Shown: piece by piece, positions 36,306 through 47,584 of the stretch
Layout: each line of letters opens with the position of its first letter
Numbering within the stretch: the stretch's first letter is position 1
Assembly (NCBI GenBank): GCA_028023455.1
Contig: JAQFVV010000049.1
Span: forward strand, 8,028,240-8,092,239
Source: Epiperipatus broadwayi
Lineage: Eukaryota; Onychophora; Udeonychophora; Euonychophora; Peripatidae
DNA length: 64,000 nt
Reading direction: 5' to 3'
Position numbers and translations under genes: made by a program
The notes under the pieces: generated by a model
What the model saw: only the letters and a program-made list of their open reading frames with translations
What the model was told of the DNA's origin: nothing
The model's database searches: none

Positions 36306-37876
36306 CTAACATACAAATAAATATATAATACATATTATAGCCACAAAATAAGAAAATAAGAATTAGTTCAATAATACATGAAAAAGTTTTACACACCAAC
36401 AATAGTTAATAATAGGAATAGAAGTGATATTGGATTGACTAACAAAGAGCAATAAAACATCAATTATATCAATATTTAAAGAAATAATTAATGAATATTA
36501 ATAGAAAATTATTAGTGAGAAGATCATGAATAATTTATGAATATTAATTATTGTGAGAAAAAAAATGAAATAATGCCTCTATAAAAATAGTAAGATGGCA
36601 GTAAACAGATAATAGCATATAGAAACTCTATAGAAAGTTCTGCTACTTCAAGTAAATTCAAATGAATTAAATACTTAATTAATTTAGCAACTGAAGACAG
36701 CAATAGCATCCTTTTAATATCAAGTTATTTCTACCAAAAGCACTCCAACCAAGTTTAATTCTATGATTAATTTCATGCATTATGTTTCCATATGTATTAA
36801 TAATCTGACCAAGGTATTTGTAACTGTTAACTTCTTCTAACTCATCATAATCAATCTTTATTTTCATATTTTGAGAAAATCCATTGCACATTACTTTAGT
36901 CTTTTTAATATTTATCTTTAGTCCTACTTTCATTTGATAACTCCTGCAACATTTCCTGCAACCCTAAAGCATTATTTTCAAAAACTACATCATCTGCAAA
37001 ATCTAAATGACTTAAAATAATTTCCATTTACTTTCACTCCTTTAGCTTCCCACTTTGATCCATAAAATACTTCTTCCAGGTCTGCTTAATAAGTTTTAGA
37101 GATATGGAATCAGCCTGTCTTACACTCTTCTCAATGTTGACTTTCCTAGTATCATTATGTAATGTAATTGTTGCTGTTGCATTTTTATAAATATTCTTTA
37201 AAATATGACAATATCCTGGATCTATACCTTGATGATCCAATGCTTTATCCACTGAAGAAATGTTTATAGAATCAAATGCCTTTTCATAATCTACAAATCC
37301 AAAACATAATGGCAATTCATATTCATTTGTCCTTTCTATAACTTCTCTCAATACCTGGATATGATCTACTGTACTAAAACCACTTTTAAATCCAGCTTGT
37401 TCTCTTGGTTGGTGGAAATCCAATGTTCTCTGTAGACAAGTTGTAATTATCTTGATAAAAATTTTGTATAAAACTGATAAAAGGCTGATAGGTCTGTAAT
37501 TTCTAATATCTTATTTATCACCTTTTTTAAATATTAATATTATTACTGCATCCTTCCAATCATCTGGTACACCTTTATCATTTAGACATTTAGTATATAA
37601 CTTTGCTAAAAAAAATTCTATTTCTTCATCTGCTTCTTTTAATATATCAATTATAATCCCATCATTACATGGAGCCTTTCCTTTTTTCATACATTTAATT
37701 GCATGTCTCACTTCTTCATTTAAAATTCTGGGCAATTCAGAAGATATAATAGATATAGGAGGTACTTATTTTTTATTACTATGCAATACAGAGAGCGTAC
37801 CAATAGCTCAAACAAGCTCTTAATTAATAAGTGCAGTATGAGAAAACATTTAAAATCTCTATCCAGAACACTCTCA

Positions 37877-37924
37877 TCTCCAGACCAACTTGTTTCGAGC
37901 TTATGGCTCACATCAGTGGAAAGC
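37877..37924 (-). ncRNA. Hammerhead-like motif, family D, left arm
   Basis: Minus strand: TTTCCA, CTGATGT, GAGC-CATAA-GCTC (4-bp stem II with the G-C closing pair), GAAACA, AGTT, GGTC, TGGAGA. Stem I (TTTCCA with TGGAGA) is complete with one G-U. Stem III pairs A-C against G-T around an AGTT loop, and the cleavage triplet is GTC. The one departure from consensus is CTGATGT for CTGATGA. Confidence 0.65.
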
Positions 37925-38180
37925 TAGAATATTCGGACACTATATCTAAAATATCAACTCAAAATCTAGCACTTATTTTATACGTATATTTAAGTAGAAA
38001 CTCTGAAATTTTCGGACATCAAAATGTCTTTAAATCCAGCTATCTAACTTAAATAGCTATATGGGACTAAATTGAATTCAGATCTATCATATTTTAATAG
38101 CCTCAGCATAACCAAAGCCTTAAAGATAAAATTAAATATACTTAAATATATGTATGAATCTAGTGTCTGAATATTCTAGC

Positions 38181-38226
38181 TCTCCACTGACGTGAGCCAT
38201 AAGCTTGAAACCAGTTGGTCTGAAGA
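38181..38226 (+). ncRNA. Hammerhead-like motif, family D, right arm
   Basis: TCTCCA, CTGACGT, GAGC-CATAA-GCTT, GAAACC, AGTT, GGTC, TGAAGA. Stem III ACC/GGT closes an AGTT loop ahead of GTC. Stem I has five of six pairs. The same A9-to-T change as in the left arm suggests it belongs to the family rather than to one decayed copy. Confidence 0.65.
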
Positions 38227-39821
38227 TGAGAGTGTTCTGGATAGAGATTTTAAATGTTTTCTCATACCACACTTATTAATTAAGAGCTTGTTTGAGCTAT
38301 TGGTATGCTCTCTATGTTGCATTTTTGTAAATACAAACTTATTATAAAAATGTCATGTTATGTATGACTTGCTTTTTTTTTTTAATCTTTATTACTATAT
38401 AATTTTTGATAGAAGTCTTCTGCCCATTTCATGATGTCATCTCTCTTTTGAGTAATAATTTCATCTTTTTTTCTTATTGCAGATATAAATTTCCTACCAA
38501 TACCAAAATGTTGTTTTACACTCTTGAGACTTTTATTCTTATCTACAGCTTTCCTTGCTAGTTCACAATTATATGTTCTTATATCATTTTAAACTCTTTT
38601 CTGCACCATTTTACAAAATTTGGGGTATTCAATCCTTTTTAATGCATCATTTTTATATATTTTCATATTCCTTCTTTTCTTCATAAATTCTCTGATCTGA
38701 GTAGAAATTTTATTGGCCAATTGCTGCTTCTTTCTACCAGTTATCTTTGTTGCTGTTTTTAAAAGTGTTTTCAGTCATTTTCTTATTAATTTCATTCTAA
38801 TCTGAATCATGTTCAAAATCTACTAATACTTGAAACTGATTTGATTGAAATTCTTAGGAAGGGGAAAATAGGATAAGATTTACGAAGTCCTTTATTCCCT
38901 TTTAGATTAATTCTATATTTGTTCAATCTATTAACTTTACTACAATACAGTCTCTTCCTTATGGGCAACCCATTACATTAGCTGCACTACCATATAGGTA
39001 TAGTTTGTTTGGAACCGTATGTCACCTTGAGTAGCGCAGTTTTGGTGTGAATATTATTTTTGAACTAACTTTGTGCTTTGACTCACTAATAGCTAGAACA
39101 CATCTGAAGTTCCAGTGCACAACCATACCAGTACAATATATATATATCATAAAAAAAATGTATATAAAAACCCCCTACCCCCATTTATAATATTTATATT
39201 TTAAGAAACTGCCATCGGGTTTATAGGAGGTGTATTCAAATCTAACAAGTTCTATTTAAAACTACGACCCAATCCTCGCCAGCTCCATACAACAAGAAAA
39301 GAAAAAAAGAGAATAGTTGTAAATCTTAAAGTGGAATTATAATTAGAGATAGAAATAATAAACACTCCCAACTCTAAAAAAAAAAAAAACAAAAATTGGG
39401 AGGGAGGGAGGGTGTAGGCCACCACCAGCGATATATATATATAAATGAAGTATTATCCAGGTACATCCATGTATGATTTATTAATATATATATATATAAA
39501 CCAACATTTAAATATATAATTTTAAAAAGCATTTTTGAATGGCTTCCAAGCAGATTGTATAATCAATGCTTATATAAAAATATGTATGCTTATATTTTGA
39601 CTTTATTCCTATTTAAAAATAAAGTTGTCAATTTGTACAAACAGATAGAAGTTCTCACACACATAAAACAACTAATTTAATACAGAAATATTTTGTTTTA
39701 ATTAAAGGACATTTTATTTATATTAGAAATATAGAATTATAAATCTAACATTATAACACGAAAATATTTTAAAGTAAAGCAACTATATTTAGATTTAACT
39801 AATGCCTTTCAAATACTTATT

Positions 39822-40016
39822 TTATGTATAATGGACAATATTATAAAGAGACTTTTGGTACTCCAATAGGTTCACCAATCTTACAAACAATAATTGACTT
39901 ATTTGTGGATTATATAGAAATGCTTTAGAGTTAGTGCTTTTAAAATCTCATATTTGACTCAGATACATATATGCTACATTTACAATCTGGCCATATTGTA
40001 AAGCCAATTACAGTAC
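39822..40016 (+). pseudogene. PLE reverse transcriptase, palm remnant
   Basis: NGQYYKETFGTPIGSPILQT then IIDLFVDYIEML before a stop. The GTPIGSP motif is the PLE counterpart of RT motif 4. The YVDD-type catalytic motif expected about 40-50 residues on is not recognisable (degenerate at 39940-40010). Confidence 0.75.
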
Positions 40017-40094
40017 ATGATTTTTTCATAGGATACCATTTCCAACTTTCTTATACACTTAACAATACTATTTTTTACACCAAAACTTTACTCT

Positions 40095-40130
40095 TACAGT
40101 TTCAACTGTCCTGCAGTCATCATCGGAGCT
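40095..40130 (-). ncRNA. Hammerhead-like motif, family P, left arm
   Basis: Minus strand: AGCT, CCGATGA (T to C in CTGATGA), T, GACTG-CAGGA-CAGTT (5-bp stem II with a final G-U), GAAAC, TGTA. One core substitution; otherwise as at 12961-12996. Confidence 0.55.
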
Positions 40131-40626
40131 ACAATATCCAAATATATAATCATACAATTAATACATTATATTTATATACATAATCAATAACATACATATT
40201 AGCCTGACCATTATAAATAACCATTTTCCATTTACTCTTAACTAATTTTATTTTCTTATTTATAGTATTTTATTATTAAATTATTCTAAAACAATTTTAT
40301 TATAATTTTAAAACTAATTTTTAAACTCTACTATTTAATCTACCATTTTATTATTATCTTTTTAATTATATTTTCTTAATTACTTCTAAACTTTCTTTAT
40401 TTTTATTATATATTTAACTATTAACCTTTTTACATTATAAATTACCCTTTTATTACATTACTAAAAACTTACATCTTTATAATCCTATTTCCAAAAACCA
40501 ACTGACAAATTTTCAAAAATTCTTATATTTGTTTAACAACTTAATTTTTAAATCATTTTATATATGTTATTGATTATGTATATAAATATAATGTATTAAT
40601 TGTATGATTATATATTTAAATATTGT

Positions 40627-40662
40627 AGCTCTGATGATGACTACAGGACAGACAAAACTGTA
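40627..40662 (+). ncRNA. Hammerhead-like motif, family P, right arm
   Basis: AGCT, CTGATGA (intact), T, GACTACAGGACAGAC, AAAAC (G to A in GAAAC), TGTA. The core change at G12 and a weakened stem II suggest it is inactive. Confidence 0.55.
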
Positions 40663-40760
40663 AGAGTAAAGTTTTGGTGTAAAAAATAGTATTGTTAAGT
40701 GTATAAGAAAGTTGGAAATGGCATCATATATAAATATAGGAGGAAGAAGAAAATTGTATT

Positions 40761-41590
40761 ATGATTTTTTCACACATATAAACAATATACATTCTAATAT
40801 TAAATTTACAATGGAAACAGAAACAGACGGGAAACTTCCTTTTCTTGATATACCTGTCACTAAGAAAAAGAATAAACTTTCAACTTTTTCAATTTTCAGA
40901 AAATCTACACACACTGACAGATAAATAAAATTTTCATCATATTATCCATCTCAAATCTTTTTTGTTGCAAAAAGTCTTTTTGCTAGAACTATTAATCTTC
41001 TTTCAGATAAATCAAATCTCAAAGATGAAATAAATCATATAAGCAACATTTTTAAAACTAATGGCTATAATAAAATAATACCAAGCCTTAATTCAAACCC
41101 TAAACAAAAATAAAAGACAAAAAGAAACAATCATTAGAGTTTGTATTCCTTATATAAAAGAAACTACAGACAATATTGGACATATTCTAAGACATTATCA
41201 TATAAAGACAACATATACCACTTACCAAAAAATTAATAGCATTATAACCAAATCTAAAGACTCAATCCCTCTTGAAGCACATGAAATTTATAAAATTCCA
41301 TGTAAAATTTGTAAAGCTTCCTATATAGATATGAGTAATCATTGCTTCAATATTAGAAGAGATGAATATATATGTAATTAAAAAATACTCATCATCATCA
41401 GCACTATCTCTTCATGCTATAGATACAAGTCATAGTATTGATTTTTCTAATATAAGAATACTATCCCAATGTAACACTCTCCAACATCAGATCAGAAAAC
41501 CCATTGAGATCTTTAAAAGGTCAGAATGTATCAAAAAATGTAATGATACATATAAATTACCTTACCTTCTATTTGAATTTTGTTTTTAAA
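40761..41590 (+). pseudogene. PLE RT C-terminus and GIY-YIG endonuclease remnant
   Basis: Continues the Penelope-like protein in several frames (40761-40924, 41080-41375, 41362-41589). The segment CKICKASYIDM corresponds to the GIY-YIG 'Y-IPC--C---YIG-T' core, with G to D in the YIG triplet. SIDFSNIRILSQC and RKPIEIFKR are the usual downstream part. Confidence 0.8.
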
Positions 41591-41867
41591 AGTCATTAAA
41601 CTAAAATAATTTGTCATAATTATTATTTCTGTTTACTTTTATACATCAGTGTTTGCAGCACTTCTACAATTATTTTATAATATTTGTTACCCAGTGGATG
41701 ACAAGTATGACCTGGATAATATTTCATTTATATCTGTAGCCCATGAAAATCTTCGATTTAATATACATGGGTGTGTGTAAATATTGAAATTATTAAGGAA
41801 ATTTTCTTTTCTTTTTTAAAAGATAATCTCAGCTTGATATAACAAGGTAATCAATCAGTTACGCCTA

Positions 41868-42300
41868 GTGTTGCCAGTTGAAATCATGCCATCTAGTAAT
41901 AATATATATTTGATTCGGCTTTTAAAAAAGTGGAACAAATTTTAATTTATTTCCTAAATTTTATAAGATTTTGTAAGCAATAAGTTAAAAATGGATCCAT
42001 TTTTAAATTAAAGTTGAACCAGACAAATACTATTATTGGATGGCATGATTTCAGTTTGCAATCCCAGTTTTAATTGGTTGTTCACCTAATTATATTATAG
42101 CTAAAATTATTTAGAAAAAAAGAAGAAAATTCTCATCATAATTTTAAAATAAAAAGTCTGTAAAAAATATATTGCTTTTTATATTATATACATATTAAAA
42201 CTAAAACCACATCATCTTGCAACAGTATTTCATTTGTCTGGCATTTGTCAGTCATAGAGGACAAACAAATAAAATACTATGGCAGGATGATTTGATTTCA
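41868..42300. repeat. Two adjacent foldback repeats
   Basis: TTGAAATCATGCCATCTAGT (41879) pairs with TGGATGGCATGATTTCAGTT (42036). ATCATCTTGCAACAGTATTT (42211) pairs with AAATACTATGGCAGGATGAT (42270). The two hairpins also resemble each other (CCAGTTTTAATTGG-TGTT in both), so they look like two copies of one small inverted-repeat family. Confidence 0.65.
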
Positions 42301-42689
42301 TTTTTTCAATCCAGTTTTAATTGGCTGTTTCTTTAGTTACATCATAGCTGAGTGCTAATTAAGAAATATACTGTTAGTCATTAAACTTTCAATATTTACA
42401 TTTATATATTCTGTGAAAAATTTCTGTTATATATATACATAATCTTATAATTAAATATTTATAAATTTTATCCACTTAGGAGCTTTCGACTTTGTCAACT
42501 AGCACTTTGAAAGGCTAACCATCCCACAATTCTGTGATCTTAATGTTTGCTATCTGTCTGTTAATTAAGTCTTGTTTGTATTTGTATATTAGCATAGCTT
42601 CCTTTATTTTTCTTTTGTTGTTATCTTTTTCAATTTGCAATATTTTTACATTATTATAATTGAAGTTAAAACCATAAATACATCAGTTA

Positions 42690-43150
42690 TTATGATCATA
42701 AAAAAGCATCTCTAGTTCACATTCTTTTGGCTATGCAGGACAGCTTGCCTGGAGTCAGCTGAGGATGTAGCAGTTTCCAGTTCTTAGATGGACTTGCCTC
42801 ACTGTGTGGATGTTGTGATAATGATTAGAGAAAATACTTTGCTGATGGCAGAGGGTTTATTGGAGAGCAAGTTCAGTCATTCAGGTTGACAAAAGTAATG
42901 GCTCTTTGCCTTGCCTCCAAAAAGGCTGACTATTTAATGGCAGATCCCCTACCTTATTGGAAACACTCAGATTAAGTGCGCCAACCCGAACAAAGGATTT
43001 ATCCCCATTGGATAGTGACTGGGTGCTAGCCAATCAGGCAAGAAATTTGGAATAGTCCATTTCTAAAGACAAGGTCAGATATGACAGAACCTGAACAGGT
43101 TCAAATTTTTATATAGCCATTTTAGTTGCCATCTATGTGATGATTGGCTA
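42690..43150. other. Island of more balanced base composition, unidentified
   Basis: About 450 bp (GGCTATGCAGGACAGCTTGC ... GTGATGATTGGCTAAGC) clearly richer in G+C than its surroundings. There is no open frame over 60 codons, no splice-bounded exon and no internal repeat. It could be an old solo LTR or a non-coding exon. Confidence 0.35.
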
Positions 43151-45880
43151 AGCTTAACAGTTAGACATTTTTGCCTTTGCTGGTTAAAAATGACTTATCA
43201 AACTAGGAAAAAGATGAACAACAGCAAATAAATCAGAAACCTTTATTGATTAATTAATTAATTCTTTATCGCAAGAAATATCATTTATTATAATCAACTG
43301 TTAGTAGAAAAATGGACAAATCGACTTATGGAATAACTGTCTCACTACTTCAACAATAAATGGTTGGAATTTTTCAATTGGAAGTAATAGTCAATAGCTG
43401 GCATATGTAGAAAAGTTATATTTATTAACTTCAAATAAGTTGCTAATGTTTATTTTCAAATTATTGTAAAAATAATTATTTTCTTTACTACAAGAAAGAA
43501 TGCATATTCGTCTAAATAATGTGAATTTATCTCGTCTTTAATTATGGAAGGAAAAACTTTAAATAATAATTTTTCAATTCTAATATGCTTTTATAAACTT
43601 TGCAATACTGAACTTTGATTCAAAAATTAAGAGAGTCGATTTGTTATAGATAATAAACTCTTCTCTTAAAAAATGCATTACGGATTATGAAAGGTAAATA
43701 TTTAAATGCAACTTCTGAATTATGGATTATCAAAGCAAATATTAAATATGATAAATGTCAAAGTTGTAAGCAATCTTAAAATAGATTAATACGTTAAATC
43801 TAGCTTACCTTGGACAACAAGTATGCTAAATGAATTATTAATCTTCATATTGTGCTCCAGAAAGGATTAAATTACAAAATGAAATTAATTGTGCTTTACA
43901 TCATCTTTGTTGCTGTAATTTTAAAATTGTTTGTAAATTCCCAAGAACTTTGAAATATTTGAAAGTATCAATATTTCATTGGGATATATTTTAAATAGTC
44001 ATACCTGTTGAAGGATTATTTAATACAAATTTCTCATAATTGCTTTTTTCTTAGTTAGTTAATATTGTTATTATTATTATTAATGTAATAAAGTTTCTCA
44101 TATATTACTATGCTAATGTACAGGTAATAATATTATTGGTGATATTGAATGAGATTAAATGTAATTTAAAACTTATATAAAGATGTCTTATATTGAAACT
44201 ATTATATGTTTTATGGGTTCTTAAGTTTCAAGCGCAATGTTAAATGGTGTTAATCATCCTTATTTGTAAGGAATATTTTATGCATCACTCTTACATGTTA
44301 ATATTAATATTTTAAATGTTATATAGTAAAAAAACCAGGGATCCTAATGATCTAGTTATATATTTTGTTAGTAGAGTTTCACTCCTAATGTTTAAGCCTG
44401 CAAAATGAATCCAGTAAAGAATCTTGAGATGAAATAAATAAGCCCTTTGTCATAAATATCATTTAGGTATGCTAAGCAATTTTTGTACTTGCTTCTCTTA
44501 AGAGTGATAACTTCTCTAGCAATAAGTAATGTTGATTAATAACTGATTAGTTGTGGAAACAAACTAATTAAGGACAACTATAAAACATTGATTTTATATT
44601 ATCATTATGATAGTTATTATCTAACACTTATTAAAATTGATAATTTTTTTTTTTAATAATAAACAACCTATTCCTATGTCCTTGCAACACTGTCTGATAA
44701 TACACTTTTTATATCTCAAGTACAAATTACATTTAGGAAATGAATATTACTATTTATCTGCCATTTTATATAATTTTCTTTATTGCTATTATTCGTTTTT
44801 ATTATTTATTTTATGTTGTGTAATAAAGTAATTGTTATTTTTTAAATACTTCTCTTTTGTTGTTATTAAAGAAACACCATCATTGCACATTCTTATTCAT
44901 GATATAGAGGTCATATTTGAGATATTAAATCACATTTAAATCTATTTGGATTAAATACATCATTACTGTATTAATGCTATTGGAAATACAAAAGTTTTGG
45001 GAGAGATTATGTACATAAAATCCCTTTTTCATTATCGTATCCTAAAATGCATAAACACACTTTACATCTATGCATTTATTTTTTTATTTTATATAACCAT
45101 GAGATAAATCATTAGACAACTTTATATTTAAATTTGCTAACCGTTGTTTAAAACACAGACTGAGTTACTCTTAATTAGTTCTTATTGTAAAAAACAATAT
45201 ATTTGCAAAGATATTTTATTATTAAAATAGAACCAAGAGTACATATATTATTGAATAACTCTGAGAAATTTATTTATTTTATTAAATTTGAATCTATTAT
45301 AAAATAAAATATAAAACTTGTATGTATCGCAAAGTGCATGTTGAGTTAAGAATTCAGTCACACTTCAACATTATTAACCATAATATCTTGATCAACATCA
45401 CAACATCTCAACCGAATTTCATTCTTTTTTGTTTGGTTTCAATATATATGCATAATTATTCTATTGTCTACGTATATTAAAAGGAGGTTCCATTGACAAC
45501 AATTTAAAATTGTTGATTGCTATTGATATTGGGATTGTCTAAGGTTGACTGGCTTTTAATGATATATATATATGGTAATTAGAAGGGACTTGAACTCAAG
45601 ACTTTCAAGCTCTTTACAGCTATGCACTAAATCTTATAGAACTAATACATATGACCATATTCATGTGAAAAAAATAAATGATCTCCAATATATGTATTTG
45701 TGCTGAACCAACTGATGAGTGCTGCTTTTGTACAAAATACACATATTGGAGATTGTTTATCTTTTTCAAAGTCTGAGTTTAAATCCTTTCTAATAACATT
45801 AAACTTAGTACAGACAATATACTTACATTTCAATATTATATATATAGTAATACAATATTTTTAATGGATATTTTAGATGG
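43151..45880. other. AT-rich intron, no feature recognised
   Basis: Low-complexity sequence with small palindromes (for example around 45485-45540 and 45660-45760, where ATCTCCAATAT and ATATTGGAGAT face each other). No coding signal. Confidence 0.5.
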
Positions 45881-46030
45881 AAATATTTAAAGTGTGGAGT
45901 TATCCATTTATAATTAACTTAATTAGAAAGTCAGTTTTACTTTAACCCTTCACCTAAAGCAATTTGTTCTAGTTTAAGTGCTTTCTAATTCAGTTAATTA
46001 TAAATGGATAATTCCACATATTAAATATTT
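45881..46030. repeat. Hairpin repeat (MITE-like) beside the 46080 exon
   Basis: AAATATTTAAAGTGTGGAGT and TATCCATTTATAATTAACTT are mirrored by AGTTAATTATAAATGGATAA and TTCCACATATTAAATATTTT around a spacer of about 45 bp. It lies 50 bp past an exon donor, inside the 9.8-kb intron. Confidence 0.75.
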
Positions 46031-46079
46031 TCTTATGTATATATAATTATGCCTAATTAAAATTTCTTATTACCGTTAC

Positions 46080-46164
46080 ATATGTTATGACAAGAAAAGA
46101 AGAAGAATAATCTCCTTGAAAAAATATTTTTCCTTTTCCTGACACTGGCTTTCCAAAAGTATAT
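46080..46164 (-). CDS. TEP/CD109 exon: MG3 middle
   Basis: An 85-bp exon (1 + 28 codons) between the acceptor TATTTAG and donor GTAACG. It encodes YTFGKPVSGKGKIFF, matching the YTYGKPV-G signature of A2M/CD109 proteins, then a short loop rich in serine and aromatic residues. It ends at a codon boundary, in phase with the 36305 exon 9.8 kb downstream. A hairpin repeat (45881-46030) lies just past its donor. Confidence 0.85.
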
Positions 46165-46276
46165 CTAAATATATAAAAACAAAAAGATATAATTAAAACT
46201 TAAAAGATAAATTTAAAAAAAGGAGAAAATAATTAGAAATGAAAAACAGAAAAGGTTGTGATAAGAGTTTACTTGC

Positions 46277-46361
46277 TTTGCTTTAATAGTTGCTGCTATT
46301 TCCTTGTCAGATGTTAATGCATAAGGGGGACTTTCAACAATGACTTCAAATTTGGGTAATA
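46277..46361 (-). CDS. TEP/CD109 exon: start of MG3
   Basis: An 85-bp exon (2 + 27 codons + 2 bases) after the acceptor ATGTTAG. It contains LPKFEVIVESPPYALTSDKE, the conserved start of macroglobulin domain 3 in A2M-family proteins. The only reading that joins the next exon as KAKYTFGKP uses a GC donor (AA|GCAAGTAA). The nearby GT two bases further on would put the next exon out of frame. The following intron is only 112 bp. Confidence 0.88.
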
Positions 46362-46769
46362 CTAACATAATAAAAAAATAATAACAAAAATTTAAGTTAT
46401 TACATAGAACTGTTATTTCTTTAAACAACATGTGCCATTATAATATAGCTTATTGCAGGTAGTTTGTAATACAGATATTTAAAACATAATAACATAGGGT
46501 TAGTTGCTGCCATGTGATATTCAAGTACAGATTGGATTAGAGATTAATCCAGAAATCTATAGTTTTTAATTCCCCATCAATTACCATATTAATTCATGCC
46601 AAGCAATAATATACATATATATGTATAATAAACAGCACATGATCACCATTTCCTATGCTTACCCAAGCTCTTAAAACAGATACAAAATTCTCCATATAGT
46701 AATGTTACCCAGTGCAATCCAAAGAAGGGTTTGTACATAAAATCCCTATTTAGTATCTACTCATTCAAT

Positions 46770-46812
46770 ATCCCCAGACTAGTTTCTAGATTGTGGCTTT
46801 CATCAGGGAGGA
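46770..46812 (-). ncRNA. Hammerhead-like motif, family A (core intact)
   Basis: Minus strand: CTCC, CTGATGA, AAGCCACAATCTA, GAAAC, TAGTC, TGGGGA. Core and GTC triplet are preserved. The usual TCA before CTGATGA is changed (CTCC-CTGATGA), which disrupts the lower part of stem I. Confidence 0.55.
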
Positions 46813-47542
46813 GCTACAAATCTGAGAGCACTGCACCTAGATCTTAGAATCTAATGATATTCTCTAGCAACCACCTCTTACCTATCTAGTTAATTATAAA
46901 GCTAGAAGTTCAAAATAAAAGCACAATAATGTTTTCAATCCAAACTCATTCATAGTCATATAGATTTGAACCACTGGGTTCTTTAATAACTATAGTCACT
47001 ATCATCCCATTTGGTAGGATTGATATTAGACCACTAAAAATTACATAATTACCATTTACTATGCTTACCTAAGCTGTTAAACAGAGGCAAAACTCTCCAT
47101 ACAGATGCAAGAAGGTTTGTGTATAAAATCCCTATTGAGTGCCTACTCATCCAATATTTCCAGATTAGTTTCTAGCTTCTGTCCATTGATTATTCTAGCT
47201 TGCACTGGATGAAACTAGGATGTAGAATTTTGTCTATGTTTTAACAGCTTGTGTATGCATATGAAATGGTGATCAAGTTAAGTTCAGTGATTTAATATCA
47301 ATTCTGCCCAATGGAATGATGGTGTCTATGGTTATTAAAGAACCAAAAATACCAAGATGTATAGATGCTGAATTGGGTTCAGATTAACATGACTACACAA
47401 GTGAATGAATTTGAATTAAAAACATTATTGTGTTTTCATTTTGGATTCATAGCTTTGTAGTTAACTAAATAGATAAGAGGTTGCTGCTGAAGGGTTTCAC
47501 TCAATCCTAAGATTTATGTGCAGTGCTCTCAGATCTAACACA

Positions 47543-47584
47543 TCTCATTGATGAAAACCACACATTAGAAACTAGTCTCAGATA
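47543..47584 (+). ncRNA. Hammerhead-like motif, family A (degenerate)
   Basis: TCTCA, TTGATGA, AAACCACACATTA, GAAAC, TAGTC, TCAGATA. The first core base and stem II are mutated. Recognisable mainly by comparison with its siblings. Confidence 0.5.

Larger units (their letters stand above)
37783..38387. repeat. Family D hammerhead palindrome (605 bp)
   Basis: Inverted arms of about 190 bp: GCAATACAGAGAGCGTACCA on the left, mirrored by GGTATGCTCTCTATGTTGC on the right. It is inserted in LINE copy 3 with an 11-bp duplication TTTATTACTAT (37772-37782, 38388-38398). A T-run (about 12) lies just before the right duplication. Each arm carries a hammerhead-like motif, in opposite orientations. Confidence 0.87.
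36718..38840 (-). mobile_element. APE/RT LINE copy 3 (minus, truncated at both ends)
   Basis: Minus-strand RT reading frames at 37511-37735 (HAIKCMKKGKAPCNDG), 37034-37423 (PREQAGFKSGFSTVDHIQVL, LCFGFVDYEKAFDSINISS) and 36679-36933 (INIKKTKVMCNGFSQNMKIK). The upstream linker is at 38388-38840. It is closest to the 47671 copy. The FADD segment is frameshifted, and a 605-bp palindrome interrupts it at 37783-38387. The 3' end stops at NNLILK and the 5' end stops in the linker. Confidence 0.87.
40029..40760. repeat. Family P hammerhead palindrome inside the Penelope-like element
   Basis: Two arms of about 170 bp in inverted orientation: GATACCATTTCCAACTTTCT and CAATACTATTTTTTACACCA are mirrored by AGTATTG and AGAAAGTTGGAAATGGCATC near 40690-40725. 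A 12-bp duplication ATGATTTTTTCA flanks it (40017-40028, 40761-40772). The PLE reading continues across the duplication (HDFF / YDFFTHINN). Each arm holds a hammerhead-like motif. Confidence 0.85.
39822..41590 (+). mobile_element. Penelope-like retroelement (RT + GIY-YIG), degenerate
   Basis: Recognisable in order. RT: TFGTPIGSPILQTI at 39851-39892, the PLE G-P-GSPls motif. After the 40029-40760 insertion: HINNIHSNIKFTMETE and GKLPFLDIPVTKK, then FRKSTHTDR (PLE 'LPFLDvlv' and 'yRKpThTD'). GIY-YIG endonuclease: GHILRHYHIKTTY, then YKIPCKICKASYIDM, HAIDTSHSIDF and RKPIEIFKRSEC. Stops and frameshifts make it inactive. PLEs encode telomerase-related RTs, make variable-length TSDs and often carry hammerheads. 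Confidence 0.87.

Noticed and set aside
37831-38052. Open frames containing SHKLETSWSGDESVLDRD
   Set aside because: These are translations of the family D hammerhead segment in the palindrome arms, not a gene.
42690-43150. Possible missing TEP exon in the GC-richer island
   Set aside because: No frame matches A2M-family sequence, and the flanking exons (46080 and 36305) already join in phase.
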